Assembly (NCBI RefSeq): GCF_014066305.1 | Contig: NW_023501068.1 | Location: 357,501-421,500, forward strand | Length of the DNA: 64,000 nt | From: Letharia columbiana | Lineage: Eukaryota; Ascomycota; Lecanoromycetes; Lecanorales; Parmeliaceae | Direction: 5' to 3' | Shown: one piece after another, positions 12,851 to 26,426 of the stretch | Layout: each line of letters begins with the position of its first letter | How positions within the stretch are numbered: position 1 is the first letter of the stretch | The notes under the pieces: generated by a model | The model's database searches: none | What the model saw: the letters and a program-made list of their open reading frames with translations, nothing else | What the model was told of the DNA's origin: nothing | Position numbers and translations under genes: made by a program

Positions 12851-15168
12851 ATGCAAGAAGCCGTTCTTCATGACGAAGCCACTCATCGGGGAACTAAGAG
12901 GAAAGCGGAAGAGTCCAATCTAGCTTCTCAGGCTCCAAAGAGGATCAAGGTAGCATGTCCGATGAGAGTTAAGGGCAGAGCCGCAGCTGATGCGCTTATC
13001 CAGGCTCTTGATCAAGATGTTGTCAACAAAATTGCTGCCGGCGAGATTATAGTCGCTCCCGTTCATGCTTTGAAGGAATTGATTGAAAACGCAGTGGATG
13101 CTGGCTCCACTTCTCTCGAGATTGTCGTCAAGGATGGAGGGCTGAAGTTGCTTCAGATCACCGATAACGGCCGCGGCATCAATGTCCGTCTCTGTGCCAT
13201 ACAGATCATGGGCGCCCAGGTATTTGCTGACACCCGGATCAGAAAGATGACCTACCTATTCTTTGCGAGAGGTTTACAACGTCCAAGCTCAAGACCTTTG
13301 AGGATCTATCCTCAATTGGCACGTATGGCTTCAGGGGAGAGGCCTTGGCTAGCATCAGCCATATTGCTCATCTCACAGTTACCACCAAAACCGCAGACTC
13401 AAGCTGCGCTTGGCGTGCCCACTATGCTGACGGCAGACTGACACCTGCAAAGCCTGGTCAAAGCACAGAGCCGAAGCCCACTGCAGGTCGCGGTGGTACA
13501 CAGATTACGGTAGGTAGGTCTCAACACTCCTCGTGATCAATTCTTATTATGACAGGTCGAGGACCTCTTTTACAACATGGCTTCTCGTCGAAAAGCTTTT
13601 CGCTCCCCTAGCGAGGAATACGCCAAGATCCTTGAAATTGTAGGTCGTTATGCCGTACATTGTACAGGGGTCGCATTTTCATGCAAGAAGCATGGAGAAT
13701 CTGCTGTGGGCATATCCACGCCCTCGAACGCTAGCACTGTTGATAGCATTCGCCAAATCCATGGAACTACTGTTGCCAACGAGCTGATTGATTTTCAAAT
13801 CAGTGATGGAAAATGGGCTTTCAAAGCTTCTGGCTGGACGAGTAATGCCAACTACCACATCAAGAAGACAACACTTCTCCTCTTCATCAATCATCGTTCT
13901 GTGGAATCCTCGGCGATCAAAAAGGCTATAGAGCAGACTTACTCGGCCTATCTACCTAAGGGTGGTCACCCGTTCATCTATCTCAGCCTGGACATCGATC
14001 CTTCACGAGTCGACGTTAATGTACATCCTACCAAGCGCGAAGTCAATTTTCTCAATGAAGAAGAGATTATCGAAAGCATCTGCGCAGAGATATCTACCAA
14101 GCTATCACAGGTCGACACAAGCAGAACGTTCACGACTCAGTCCCTCCTCCCCAGCGCCAAAACACCTGTCCCAACCCTCTCCAAAACCCGGGCAGAAACC
14201 CCAAAGTCGAGCCAGAAACAATCATCCGCCACTCCGGCCAAGCCATGGGAGTACCAACTTGTTCGCACCGACCCTCAGCTACGCAAAATAACTTCCATGC
14301 TCCCACCTTCGAATAACAATGCGTCCACACCTGCTCCTCCATCGACTACCTACCTCACCTCGGCCAGAGAACCCACAGAGTACAACTATAGAACGATCAA
14401 GCACCTCCGAGCATCAGTCCGTGATTCCATGCATGCTGGACTGACAGCTGTATTCGCATCTCACACCTACGTCGGCGTCGTGGATTTCAACCGTCGAATA
14501 GTCGCGATCCAAGGCGGCGTCAAGCTATACCTCGTCGACTACGGCATGGTTTCGAATGAGTACTTCTACCAGCTGGGCCTCACCGACTTCGGAAACTTCG
14601 GTGCCATCAAGTTTGAAACCCCGCTGGACATCAGATCCTTAATCCACATCGGCGTCAAGCACGAAAAGGCACTTGGAAATCCAGAAGACGAAGGCGTGCC
14701 CTGGGATACCGTCCCAGATATGGTCGCGACCCAGCTCATCGCTAGTAGAGAAATGCTATCACAGTACTTCACCTTGGAAGTCTCTCCCGCGGGCGAACTC
14801 GTCAGTCTCCCGCTTCTGACGAAGGGCTACACCCCCAGTCTAGCCAAGCTTCCCCGTTTCCTGATGCGCTTGGGCCCGTGCGTCAACTGGGTCGACGAGG
14901 AGAGCTGCTTCCATACCTTCTTGACGGAGTTGGCGAGCTTTTATACGCCGGAGCAGCTGCCCACCGGAGCGTTGGCGGGGACCCGGACGGCGGGACGGAC
15001 GAGCCGAAGGCTGGCCTTGAAGCACGCAGGGAAGACATGGGCAGAGCGCTCGAGCACGTCCTGTTCCCGGCCTTCAGGGCGAGGTTGGTCGCCACCGAGG
15101 GTCTGCTCAAGGGTGTGGTGGAGGTGGCGGATCTGAAGGGGCTTTATAGGGTCTTTGAACGGTGTTAG
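12851..15168 (+). CDS. MLH1: DNA mismatch repair protein MLH1 (MutL homologue), one frame break near 3' end
   Basis: Exons 12851-13183, 13243-13509 and 13556-15168 (introns 59 and 46 bp) give about 737 residues. A ~45-residue extension with basic patches (KRKAEE, PKRIK) precedes the GHKL ATPase domain: NKIAAGEI, then [11 protein letters not shown] (motif I, catalytic Glu), TDNGRGI (motif II) and [10 protein letters not shown] (motif III). [11 protein letters not shown] marks the end of the transducer domain, and the C-terminal dimerisation domain ends in the conserved FERC. In the family MLH1 pairs with PMS1/MLH3, is recruited by MutS proteins and directs strand-specific repair and meiotic crossover. 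The frame changes between FYTPEQLP and LEHVLFPAF; the best explanation is one base missing from the GGGG at 14977-14980. The first donor is GTCCGT, unusual but required by frame. Confidence 0.93.
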
Positions 15169-15456
15169 GACGTTCGCGTTGGACTTTGCGAGCACGGTGT
15201 GGAATCTATGACATTTGCAGTTTGGGCAAGCGGGCATGAGAATGTGGCGAAATCGGAGAGCATGGATTCGTGACATCGTCATTGCTTAGCATGCAAATGT
15301 GTACTTAGGAGCGCATTCTGTCATCATCATCATCATCAATCTGCCACCACATCCTCCCAATTTTTGATTTCCCTTCAATCTCCTCACCTCCCCGCAAAAT
15401 CAAAAACATGTTACCAATGAAACCTCCCCCCCTCCCCCTTCTTTTCCGCCACGATC

Positions 15457-16473
15457 TCACTTCCCCCCCTCACGCCCCGCGAACCCGGCCGTCTTCCCCA
15501 CGAGCTGCCGCGCGACCGGCACTCTGGTCATGACGTCCATCTCGATGGGCTTCCCGCCGCGCAGGAGCCGGATCTGCCGGACGGTGCGGAAGCCGAGGCG
15601 GCCGTAGAGGTTCAGGTTGAGGACGTTGCTGCATTCGAGGTAGCTGGTGCGGTTCTCGACGTCGGCCTAGGTTCTCCCCTCGTCAATGACCGGACTCCCA
15701 CCCTTTCTTTTTTTCCAAAAAAAAACCCGGACGGAAAAGAAAACATTGCGTATGTGAGCGGGTTGGGATTGGATTGGACTTACCTGCTTGGTGGTATGCT
15801 CGATCAGACACTTGGCGTACCCTTTGCCCCTGGACCCCGGTTTCGTGCCGATGTAGACGAGGTACCAGGAGTTTTCGTCGTCGTTGCCTAGGACGTGATG
15901 TTTGGTGTCGTGCAGCAGGGGGAGGAACTCGTCGAAGAAGCGCTTCTTGCCTTCCTTGGACAGTTTCCAGTTGAGGCCGAACATGCCGCTCCAGAGCATG
16001 GTGCAGAAGTCGTCCATGTTTTTGTTCGGGGGCATCCTGTTCCTCGAGGCTTGGGTTAGTCGCTTGTTTACTTTCTGACTTACTTGTGTATTCCGAGTCC
16101 ATAGGGTTTGGCGCGGGGATGATGGTCAGACGCACCAGAGAGCCACACAGTCGTAGTTTGGGCCAACGACGGTAGCCAATCCACTTATGATGTGCGCATA
16201 GGTAATGCATTCCATGATGTGGAGATGCAACTTCCACTCATCGGCCGCGGTGAAGTTCTTGCGGTCGCCCGTTTTGACAAAGTACATGACGACATCGTCG
16301 TCTTTAAAGGCTTCGGCGAGGCAAAGGGCGGCCTCCTTGTACTCGCTTTTGTGGAGGACGCGGACTTGGTGGTTGGCGGCTGAAGCGGCAGCAGCGCTGG
16401 AGCTGGAGCTGGAGGCTTGCGAGATGCTGGGGAGGGACTCGACTGTGACGGCTGGATTAGATTTCTTCTCCAT
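15457..16473 (-). CDS. GNAT-family N-acetyltransferase
   Basis: Three exons (16473-16136, 16036-15784, 15666-15457; introns 99 and 117 bp) encode 266 residues. After a Ser/Ala-rich leader comes an acetyltransferase fold: LVYIGTKPGSRGKGYAKCL contains the acetyl-CoA pyrophosphate loop (RGKGYA), followed by SYLECSN and LYGRLGFRTV, the usual end of the fold. The first splice joins ALW to MPPNKNMDDF, a junction seen across this fungal family, and has a CTAAC branch site. Related proteins acetylate small amines or peptide N-termini; the substrate here cannot be read. Convergent with MLH1, 288 bp apart. Confidence 0.85.
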
Positions 16474-17682
16474 GGTTTCTGGCGGTGGAGCAGCTTTCTC
16501 TGTTGGGTGAGATGGCTGAAATGTTGTTGGTTTGCTGAGTAGACTGATTCATCCGCCTGGCAAGGGTCAGCAATGGTGCACTTGTACATATGAGGCCTAT
16601 GTCGAGATTTCGAGCTTACCTTCCTTCCACTCTACCGTTCAATGACGATCAATAGGTCTTGTTAAATCACCACTATGTTCTTTCGACAACTGCGTTCTCG
16701 ACACCGTCTCGAAACGAGACGGATAACGCAAGCAGGTAAGAGATTGGCGTATATCAACCGACATCAACGCAGATGTTGAAGCTTTTCAATCCGAAGAAGA
16801 TGATAGTATTTTCTGGTCAAGGGAATCCCGGACTTTGCTCGGGACGTCTCCAGTAAGCGAAATTGAGGGTAAATTGATAAATTGGATTTGATAAGTTGTA
16901 AGTAAAGCTTGTGAAACCTCGAGATTGGTCGATACTGTTGCAGTTCAGACCTTGCCAAAATTCAGTTTGAGATGGAAGACCAGCACTGTAAAACAGGGTA
17001 TTTGAAGGTCGGTAAGAAGAGAAGGAGGAAAATGCGGAAGAGTGACAAGAAGACTTGGGAGGATTTAAAGGTCTTGTGATGGAGATGCATTCACTGACTG
17101 AAAGTGATTGGATGAAAAAGCAAGTAACCTGTCGGATCGAAGCGATGCCCTTTCCGTAGTGCGGGAAGGCCTCTAGACTCTCTAGACTTGCCCATTTTAG
17201 AGTCTGGGTCGCGACTCCTGCATATGTCAGATACTTGGGTCACTGGCATTGGCCAGCATCATTTCACTGATAAGGCAGCTATCCCCGCCGGGTTCCTTTC
17301 TAAAATTGCAGCATGCAAGAGGTGTGTAATTCTACAGGATGTCTTGTACCTAGATGTTTTCAAATCAATAGAAGAGATTCTTTCTAGGCCATTGTGCCTA
17401 TCAATTGCATGCCCTTGAGCCGTTACCTTAAGAAGCTCAACGAAAGATCTGCAGTAAGGTCCCTAAGGGTATAATGTTGGATGGATCGCTTGTACCTGCT
17501 ACATCGAGTATGGCTGCTCTTGGTTACTCCCGTAGTTCCACCAGGTCCGCAAGCATCCTTCTACATTCATCTGCCTTTACATCTCCACTCAGACTGGGTA
17601 TGGCATATGATAAGAAGCCTGCAGTTCGCGTTGAAAGGATCATGACATCATGCCCTCCTCTTAGCACGTCCGACGCTTTCAA
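16474..17682. other. 1.2-kb spacer upstream of the GNAT gene
   Basis: No supported gene on either strand; open frames are short and without family resemblance. It must hold the GNAT promoter and the IDI1 3' end. An intron in the GNAT 5' UTR is possible but I cannot prove it. Confidence 0.4.
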
Positions 17683-18586
<904 letters not shown>

Positions 18587-21500
18587 TTTGAAATCGATGT
18601 CTACCAAATTTTTGAGCGCTATAGCATCAACTTTGTGGATGTAGAAAGTCTTCAATGCGGTGGGGGGTTGATGGGGGAAATACAACAAAAAGATGACCGA
18701 GGACCGATCTGGCCGATCCCCGACAGCCGACCGATTAGATTAGGGCTTCTCTCGGGCTTCGAGGTGGACCTTGCTCGGGTTGCGTTAAGGACAAGCAGAT
18801 ATCTAGGCACGAGTCCTCACCAATTGGGACTACATACTAAGAGACAATTTCCTCTAGATCATTCAGCTACTAGAACCCCATGTTACTCGTATGATCTGAA
18901 CATAATTTCTCCGGATGCAATGTTTCTAATCTTGTTGGAAAGCTAGCTTTCTTCCTGTCGACAAGTTTTGAAAAGTACTGCCAAGATCTGAATCGAGAAA
19001 GCCAGGTAGGTACCTATTCGGGAAGTAACTAAATTTCTTGGCTACGAACATCAAATTTTGTTAGTAATCTCGGATGCTTCTATACCTCAGCCAATGCTAA
19101 ATAAAATACCGTTAGCATAGTTTCAGGGTGGCTGCGCCATATTTGTATGGGCGCCACACCAAAATAAGGCGCGACGTCGCCGAGACATCGTTGTCGTCGT
19201 CAGCGACCTCGCTGTCACTTGCAATGGGGCGGGGAATAGGGCGGGGAAGGCTTTCAGCAGTCCGCCTGCATTGCTACCTGTCAGGGCGGAATTTGTATGG
19301 GGGATGTAGCGGAGTTGGCGGCCTACTATGGAGGTTTCGGAAGACTTCGCTATCACCTCTCATGAGGTGGAGAAGGCTTCTAGATAGCTACCGAGGCCCG
19401 CAGGCCTTACTACCGCTTAGGGCGGAATTTATATAAGAGATGCAGCGGAGTTGGCAGTCTACTATGGGGGGTTCAGGGACACCTCACTGTCGCCATAGAG
19501 GGGTTCCATAGAGGGGTTCCATTGAGGGTTCCATTGGGGGCTATCTACTCCGCATCCTTCATACGATATCACCCCGAAGGCACCTCTGGGTCTCGCTGAC
19601 GGTTTCCCTTTATATAAACGACACCACCAATAGAATATCTGAGCGCCTTTTCCAGTGGTCGCGTTGTTGGGCTTATTGCATACCTAGAAATTGTCTATTA
19701 AAGGCCAATACGCGTCGAATTCTTCGGCTATCTAGCAAATAGGTGTGCCTAACGAGAAAGTAGCTTAACGCGTCTCTGGGATATGAGGGGGTAGCTTCAG
19801 CATTGTTGACGCTAGCTCCGGGGGTATCACTGGGGCGAGCTTGCTACGCTTGCTACCCTTTCGGGGTGTTCTTTCCGTTCGTCTAGGGAGGTAAACGCCT
19901 TGCGTTTGTGGGTAGAGGGCTTCGAGGGGGCGATGGTGACCTGGACGCGTCAGAATAGGTGGGCCTGCTTCACTCGCTATCGCTGGGGCTGGCGTATGAG
20001 GCGGGGGTACGACATTGAGGCTATTGGGAATGGTATACGCGAAGATTTGACGATAGCGAGGTGTGGGAGGGGTGGGGGGTAGAGGGTGGCGATGGCGAGG
20101 TATGGGGAAGACGGTAAGATCAGCCAGGACGTGTCCCCTATTTACTACTGCAATCTCTTACTAATCAGGGGAATGTGGCTGGGTCGGCCTAATGGCTCTC
20201 GGTACTGTACACTAGCGTTGGCTGAGGTTTAGAAGCACCCGTAATCTCAACTTTATCTCCGTCTCTCCATTTCTTCTCCAAAAGAATTCTGTCTCTACAA
20301 ATTATGTCTCAGTTAACTCTTTTCGATTATGGTACCTCTTCTTCTGCTGCCTACGTACTGCGAATCGTCATCAAAAAAGCGTCAACAACAGGAAATGGCT
20401 GCCCTCTCGCATTCGCTCCCAAATCAGCTACAATTTCAGAGAAATCAACAAATCCTGGCAACGTCGAGATCCCACACTCTACAACATAACAATACGCTGT
20501 CAACCTCAGCCTGCAACACCTCATAGCCTCCTCTCCATTCGAGGCTTTAACAAATCATCTACTAGACTTCTCCCCGTCCTCCTCTCGATACGGCTCTCAA
20601 TTTCGCTGTATCCTACACACGTCCTTTGACGTATAGATTTTCGGTCCAGTCTCCACTTGAAGATTACGAGAATCCTATTCGTTTCAACAAAACAGCGAGA
20701 TAAGAGCTTCGGTACGGTGCGCTGGAGATACTGGTTCTCTCGCTAACACTGTTCTGAAGCTATGTGACGATATTTCGTATCGTTACTACGGTGAAGATAA
20801 GGACGACGAGGATGCAACGAGGACGGGACGAGACGCGAGGACGAGGCGACGCGACGCGGGTACGTCGGCGTTACTTGACGCTCTCGGGACGTATACTCTG
20901 GGTGGGGGTCTCGCTTGGCCTTCTCGAACGTTGGCATTTATCGTACCTGTCTCTCGGCATATCTCGCATTCGTTCGGTGTCTGAGCTGTGGTCTTTATTC
21001 TGGATTAACCGCGTATCTTTTTTTTCGTTATGGGGGGATCCGAGATTAATCAATGCGTACCGTAACTGTTCATTGTGCATGTTCTCGTGTTCCTGTTGTT
21101 TTTCTCTCTATTATGATTTGAGTTCGAGTGTATTGAGCTGAGTCTGCTCATCATCCTTACGTAACAAGCCTGGGGTAGTCCTATGTCCCTAGATATCCTT
21201 AAGAAAAAGCCAGCAATTACTGGTAAGCGTTCTTGGCAACATCCGGAAAGACATCTGGAGCCCAGCTCGAAATATAATGCATACTCATTCCCCATCTATT
21301 GCCCAACAATGAGGATGGAGACCATGATATCCATTCCGCTCAACAGTACCAACATTAGAAGTTTGACCTTCAAAGGCGTCAACCAGATGTCGCAATGATA
21401 TCGTAGCGTCGCAGGGACAAGATGCGTTTAACAAGATCCGGAGACTGCACCTCGAAAGTTTTCGGCTCCGGACATAGTTCTGCGATCTCCCCATGACAAT

Positions 21501-22105
21501 TTCCCATATCCGCGTCCACTAGGCTGGTGCGTGCTACGGCGCTTGAGTCGCCGATGATCAGATGCCGCAAATGTGATCATAATTTTTGATTCTGAAGCAT
21601 GCGAGGCAGGCCATATGATAAAGTTGAAATGTGGAAGATGTTGATGCGATGAAACAATGAGGTAAGTTTGCGATTTGTGCTACAGCAGGCGAGCAAGGTT
21701 GCTGTGATGTTCTTGGTCGAGATGTGAGAGGGGAGCCGGACTTGCCATACGACAAATTCTTGAGCTATGGACCAGGGGTATTTCCATGTCACGGGGTAAC
21801 GGTCTTGTCTTATGTGTTGGCTTTTCCTTCGCTGCCCTTGACCTCGGGAAAGAGAGTAGTCTTTGACATGGTCTTGATCTTTACGCAAGGGATAAACATC
21901 GGATGTGGCAATTGGGTGAGAGCGGCTTTTGCTTCACGTAACGGAGTTGCTCTTTGGCAAATTCTGTAGCTGGAACACTATCCCACACCCTGATGAGGTA
22001 TGCTTTCCTTTCCTTGGAATACCCTTGAGGGAAAGCCCCGCCAGGAAATGGGAGAATGACACATCATCTGGCCATCTACATTCTCTTCTCCTGTTGACCT
22101 GGAAC
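18587..22105. other. 3.5-kb region without a supported gene
   Basis: No open frame here has family support. 19.13-19.56 kb is a degenerate tandem repeat (separate entry). 19.6-20.6 kb is rich in CTA/TAG-type words and looks like old repeat DNA; short frames such as 20304-20489 are unrecognised. 20.80-20.87 kb is an ACGAGG-rich low-complexity stretch. The right part (21.2-22.1 kb) is anonymous. Confidence 0.5.
19128..19560. repeat. Degenerate tandem repeat, ~137-bp unit, about three units
   Basis: The words GACCTCGCTGTCACTT (19205), GACTTCGCTATCACCT (19343) and CACCTCACTGTCGCCA (19479) recur at about 137-bp spacing, and AGGGCGGAATTT followed by GCGGAGTTGGC recurs at about 19283 and 19419. The last unit runs into a micro-repeat of GGGGTTCCAT (19500-19540). 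Divergence between units is substantial, with many C/T and G/A differences. Origin unknown; a relic of a transposon or minisatellite is likely. Confidence 0.7.
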
Positions 22106-22713
22106 TCATCGGCTTGACGCAGCGTTAGTAGATAGGAACAGAACACAAGCTGCTACTATTGCGCATGATACGATGGTGAAGACCTGTAGGTTGACCATCA
22201 GCCGCGAAAACGATCAACACGTGGGTTTCTTCTGCCCGGATCCGAGGAGTATACTCACGACTTGTGTCTTCCACCCACTCTGTACCAAGGCTTGTCTCCG
22301 CGAATATTTCGTAACAGTCTTGACATAATTCGCAAACCCACTAGCCAGGCAAGCGACACTCAGAAACCAAAAAATCAGTCCTACGGGCAATGCTATCCGT
22401 TTCTCAATGCTGGTGGGCTGAGATTTAAGATGGAAAGATATGACAATGGCCACGCTGACGACGGACATGTAGATGCTCAGTCGAAGCCATGAGAGGAAAG
22501 TCCTTTCGTTGGCACAGTGGTCGCGGGCGTCGGAAGATTCGTTGGGGAAGAGCAAGGGAGCGAAGATTGGGCGGGAGAGGAACAGGTGGCCCGGGGAGGT
22601 TGAGGAGCTGTCAACAATTAGAATAGCGCAATTGGAGGCAGCGTATCAACTCACTGGTCTATCGTGATAGCTTGAGTGCTCAGAGGCCCGAGTGCTTGAG
22701 CCACCGAAGGCAT
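22106..22713 (-). CDS. DUF202-family small membrane protein
   Basis: Three exons (22713-22655, 22607-22259, 22183-22106; introns 47 and 75 bp) encode 161 residues. The signature is NESSDARDHCANERTFLSWL, the conserved start of DUF202 (YidH-like) domains, followed by three membrane spans: SIYMSVVSVAIVISF, ALPVGLIFWFLSVACLASGF and FTIVSCAIVAACVLFL. The first exon is only 59 nt, and the splice phases agree at both junctions. In yeast the related SPX-less domain occurs at the end of VTC proteins, but free DUF202 proteins in filamentous fungi have no settled function. Divergent from the acyltransferase gene (283 bp apart). Confidence 0.85.
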
Positions 22714-22996
22714 TGTAGACGGCCTCGCCAAGTTTGACGAGCGAGAATTGTTGTAAGGTTGTGGAATGAGATCTTATGCGGGGTCCCGCCGCCGGGCGCT
22801 ACAGCAGCCCCCCGCTCCGGCACGTGGGGGCCTGGAAGCGTGGGGCTAGGCGGCTAAAACAAACGGCGTGCACCGTTAAATTGTGACCATTACCTTATGA
22901 CATGAGCTGTCACCTGATGGCTTCATGCCCAACGGGCGTTATCACTGGTACTCAACATAGATTGACCTCCTGATACCCTGAGGTCGAACCACAGTC

Positions 22997-25491
22997 ATGC
23001 CTCCCCCAAAGACTGAAAGCTCTCCGGCTTCAGCTCCTGATCTCGATATTCTTGGGGATCAAGTCACCATACATCCAACTGGCTATGTCGAGCCTCCTGC
23101 TAGTCAAGATGAAGGTCATGAAAGAAACCTCGTCGAACATATGGCTCGGTTCCGCGAGTCGCCTCTGGACTTCCTTCGGGAGGTCAGCCTACACGTGTCT
23201 GGAACAGGATGGAGAGCCTATGATGAGGTCCTAGGTCAGCCGATCTTCTACAGCGGCTTCTCCGAAAACATGAAAGCGGCCGTTATGAAGACACCGATGC
23301 TCAGACGAAGAATCGAAGACTTGGCGCAACGAAGGGTGGAAGTCGAGGAACAATGGGGTCTACTTGGTGATGAGAAAGACATATTCCAGAACAAAGTCCG
23401 GAGAAAAACCGAGATTGAAGCAAGTCTGCAGGAAGTTGCACTAGAATTGACGGATGGCATGATCTGCAAGATGGAGAGCAAAAGGTTTATCAGAGGGGCC
23501 TACTACCTGTGCACGCAGCTTCTGACCCGTGCGTACCACCAAGGCATCCATGTCTCGAGCGAAGAAGTGCTTCGGCTACGAGCTGTTGCCGAACAAGCAG
23601 CCAAGAAAAAGCACTCAATCGTCTTCCTCCCCTGTCACCGATCCCATGTTGACTACGTTTCGCTACAACTCATCTGCTATCGGTTAGGGATCGCTTTACC
23701 TACTGTCGTTGCGGGTGAGAACCTCAATTTCCCAGTAATAGGCTCATTTCTTCAGCATGCTGGAGCTATGTGGATCAGAAGAAGTTTTGGAGATGATGCT
23801 TTGTACACGACGCTCGTTCAATCGTACATTGACACACTACTGCAGAACGGCTTCAACTTTGAATGCTTCATTGAAGGCGGTCGATCGAGGACTGGCAAGC
23901 TTCTGTCCCCCAAATTTGGAATATTGAGCTTCCTTCTAGACAGCGTCCTGTCTGGCCGCGTAGATGATGCAATTATCTGTCCCGTGAGCACTCAGTACGA
24001 TAAGGTAATCGAGACAGAGTCATATATTAGTGAGCTACTCGGTCAGCCGAAGCCAAAGGAGAACCTACAAGACTTCCTCTCCGCCTCTTCTGTACTTTCT
24101 CTGAAACTTGGGAGAGTCGACGTCCGTTTTCATGAACCCTGGAGTCTTCGGGACTTCATCAATGGCCAACAAACTCGGAAAGACCAGTCGCTCGCCACGG
24201 AGGGTCGGACCAATTTGCAAACCTCCGAGAACCGGGGGCGTCTTCTCAGAACGTTGGGCTTCAAAGTGCTGTCGGATATCAATGCTGTTTCCGTTGTGAT
24301 GCCTACAGCCCTGATCGGTACCGTGTTGCTCACTCTACGCGGACGGGGAGTCGGCAAATCCGAGCTGATACGACGAGTCGAATGGCTGAGCGAGCGGGTC
24401 AGAAATAAAGGAGGTCGAGTGGCACACTTCGCCGGCGCTCCTACAGAGGTAGTTGTGGATCGGGGCCTTGAAGTTTTGGGATCTGGTCTGGTGGGTGTCG
24501 TAGATGGCTTACCAGAGACTACATATTACGCCGTCGACAGGTTCCAGTTGTCTTTCTACCGCAACATGACGATTCATCTTTTCATCACAGAAGCACTCGT
24601 GTCTGCAGCCATGTACACGCGTGTTAAACAAGGCGGAGGGCCTGACAATCAAAGAATATCGTTTGATCGTCTACATGACCAGGTGTACTTCCTCTCTCAG
24701 GTAAGATGTTTCAAATCAACGTTGATCTACTGGCTGATGACTATCGTAGCTTTTCCGCGGCGAATTTATCTACCCTACAGCAGGCCTTCTCGCTAATCTC
24801 AATGCCACTCTACGGGGTCTGGAAAGAGACGGTGTTATCACGGTCTCTCGCGATCCTGCAGGAAAGGCGCTCTCGGCAGGCTTGAGCGATACAGAGAGAA
24901 AGAATGGGCGAGAAAATTTCGACTTTTACTGTTTCCTAATCTGGCCTTTTATCGAATCGACATGGCTAGGCGCTGTGGCACTCATGGGCTTGACGCCGCC
25001 ATTGGAGCAGAAGGATGAAGTGTGGCTTGACGTCGCAAAAACTCAAGACGCCTGCGCAGCTGCTGGGCAAGACGCTCTATCACCAAGGCGATCTTTCGTA
25101 TTTCGAGGCCGTCAACAAAGAAACACTGAAGAACGCATTTCAGCTTTTTGAAGACGAAGGCATCGTCAATTTGCACAAAAGTAAAGATAAAAAGGTTCCC
25201 TCAACGATCAAGCTGGCTGAGGGATGGACACCTAAAAGAGACCCGGCGACGGGAAATATTATTCCGGAAGGCAACCTTTGGTCCTTCATCGAGACTATAG
25301 CGAATTCACGGAGAGAAGGCAAGAACCGTCGTGATGGTGCTACAGTCAGCACAAGAGTACTGGTGTTGGCGGACAAAGTTGGCCGGCAGTTGTTCGAAAG
25401 CGCAGCTGCTCCAGGTAACGCCGCTGTGGATGCCTTGAGAAGTCCAAAGAAGCGGAGACGGAAAGAAATGCAGACAAAAGCAAGGCTGTGA
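22997..25491 (+). CDS. Dihydroxyacetone-phosphate / glycerol-3-phosphate O-acyltransferase (PlsB/GNPAT type), one frame break
   Basis: Exons 22997-24700 and 24750-25491 (intron 49 bp) encode about 814 residues. The acyltransferase blocks are all present: LPCHRSHVDY (HX4D catalytic motif), GAMWIRRSF, FIEGGRSRTGK and CPVSTQYDKV. The last three residues ARL fit the loose peroxisomal PTS1 pattern, in line with the peroxisomal location of GNPAT-type enzymes, which make acyl-DHAP for ether or other glycerolipids. Between VWLDVAK and AQLLGKTLYHQGD the reading frame slips by one; removing one A from the A5 run at 25037-25041 restores a smooth family-like sequence, so an extra base is the best reading. 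A 40-bp intron could also restore frame but would delete conserved sequence. Confidence 0.88.
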
Positions 25492-26426
25492 CGTATCGAG
25501 CTGTAGCGAAACTGATCTTGACAGAGTCTCAGCGTCAGCGTTGCTAAGGAACATATCTAAGTGGAGCCCCGGTAAATGTGGCAGCACGCGCGGCAAGCTG
25601 CCAGATAGTGATGCAGTCTCAAGCGCCGGGTTTGTCTGTATGACACAGGCGATGGTTTTCAAGCTGGAAGCTTCCGCTGTTATCACATATATCCAGCTCA
25701 GACGGAGCCTTGAGCCAAAAGAAATCTAATCCTCGTCTCTTCCAGTCTCGACCTTTCCGGGACTCGTACCGAAACAACTACAATTATATCTGGCAGGATG
25801 CCTGACGCAAGCTCATGGCTCGACCTCTTGTTTGGCCCCCTGCGTCGTGGATACTACTTGCAGATTAGGGTAACCTTAGATCTCAGTGACATTGCCTCCG
25901 AAGATCCTGCAGCCTAGGGCCGCAAATTATTTCCTTTCCAGCAGGCTAAGACGGCAACATTGAAGGATCTTCTCTCATTCCGTACTGGCTGGTGATCAGC
26001 AGCGCCTTCAGTTGCGGATATAGGGGTGGGACGTTGGCATGGAGATGAATCGCTGGAGATTTGGATCCGTGGGATGGCATCATGGATAAGGGTGAGGATG
26101 AGCAAGTCCACGATCTGAGAGACATGAGTGGTCTGCGCGAAGAGCGTCAGTGTCAATGGAATTAGCCATGCTTTGATGCTGGGTGATCAAGATAAGGAAT
26201 CAGTGATCATTGAAGCTACATGAGCTCACAATTGGATGTACATACTCCGAGGAAAGAAAATTCGCTATGATGTATGCAACATGGGGTATCTCGGGTATTG
26301 AACAAGCCCTCAAAACTCCTACTCCTCCGCTTCTGAACACTATGCAATGCGACTGATTCCTGCCGTTCTGCCCTCACTCCACGTACCTGACTTCTAGGGT
26401 GAGCCGTGATTCCCCTTTCGACGAAA
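25492..26426. other. Convergent spacer without a supported gene
   Basis: About 0.9 kb between two 3' ends. Open frames are short and unrecognised. Nothing structural noted. Confidence 0.4.

Noticed and set aside
19128..19560. CRISPR-like array
   Set aside because: Units are long, diverged and contiguous, without conserved short repeats and unique spacers, and the genome is fungal.
25016..25070. 40-bp intron to explain the frame change in the DHAP acyltransferase
   Set aside because: It is shorter than most introns here and would remove VWLDVAK, which fits the family; a single extra A in the A5 run explains the data better.
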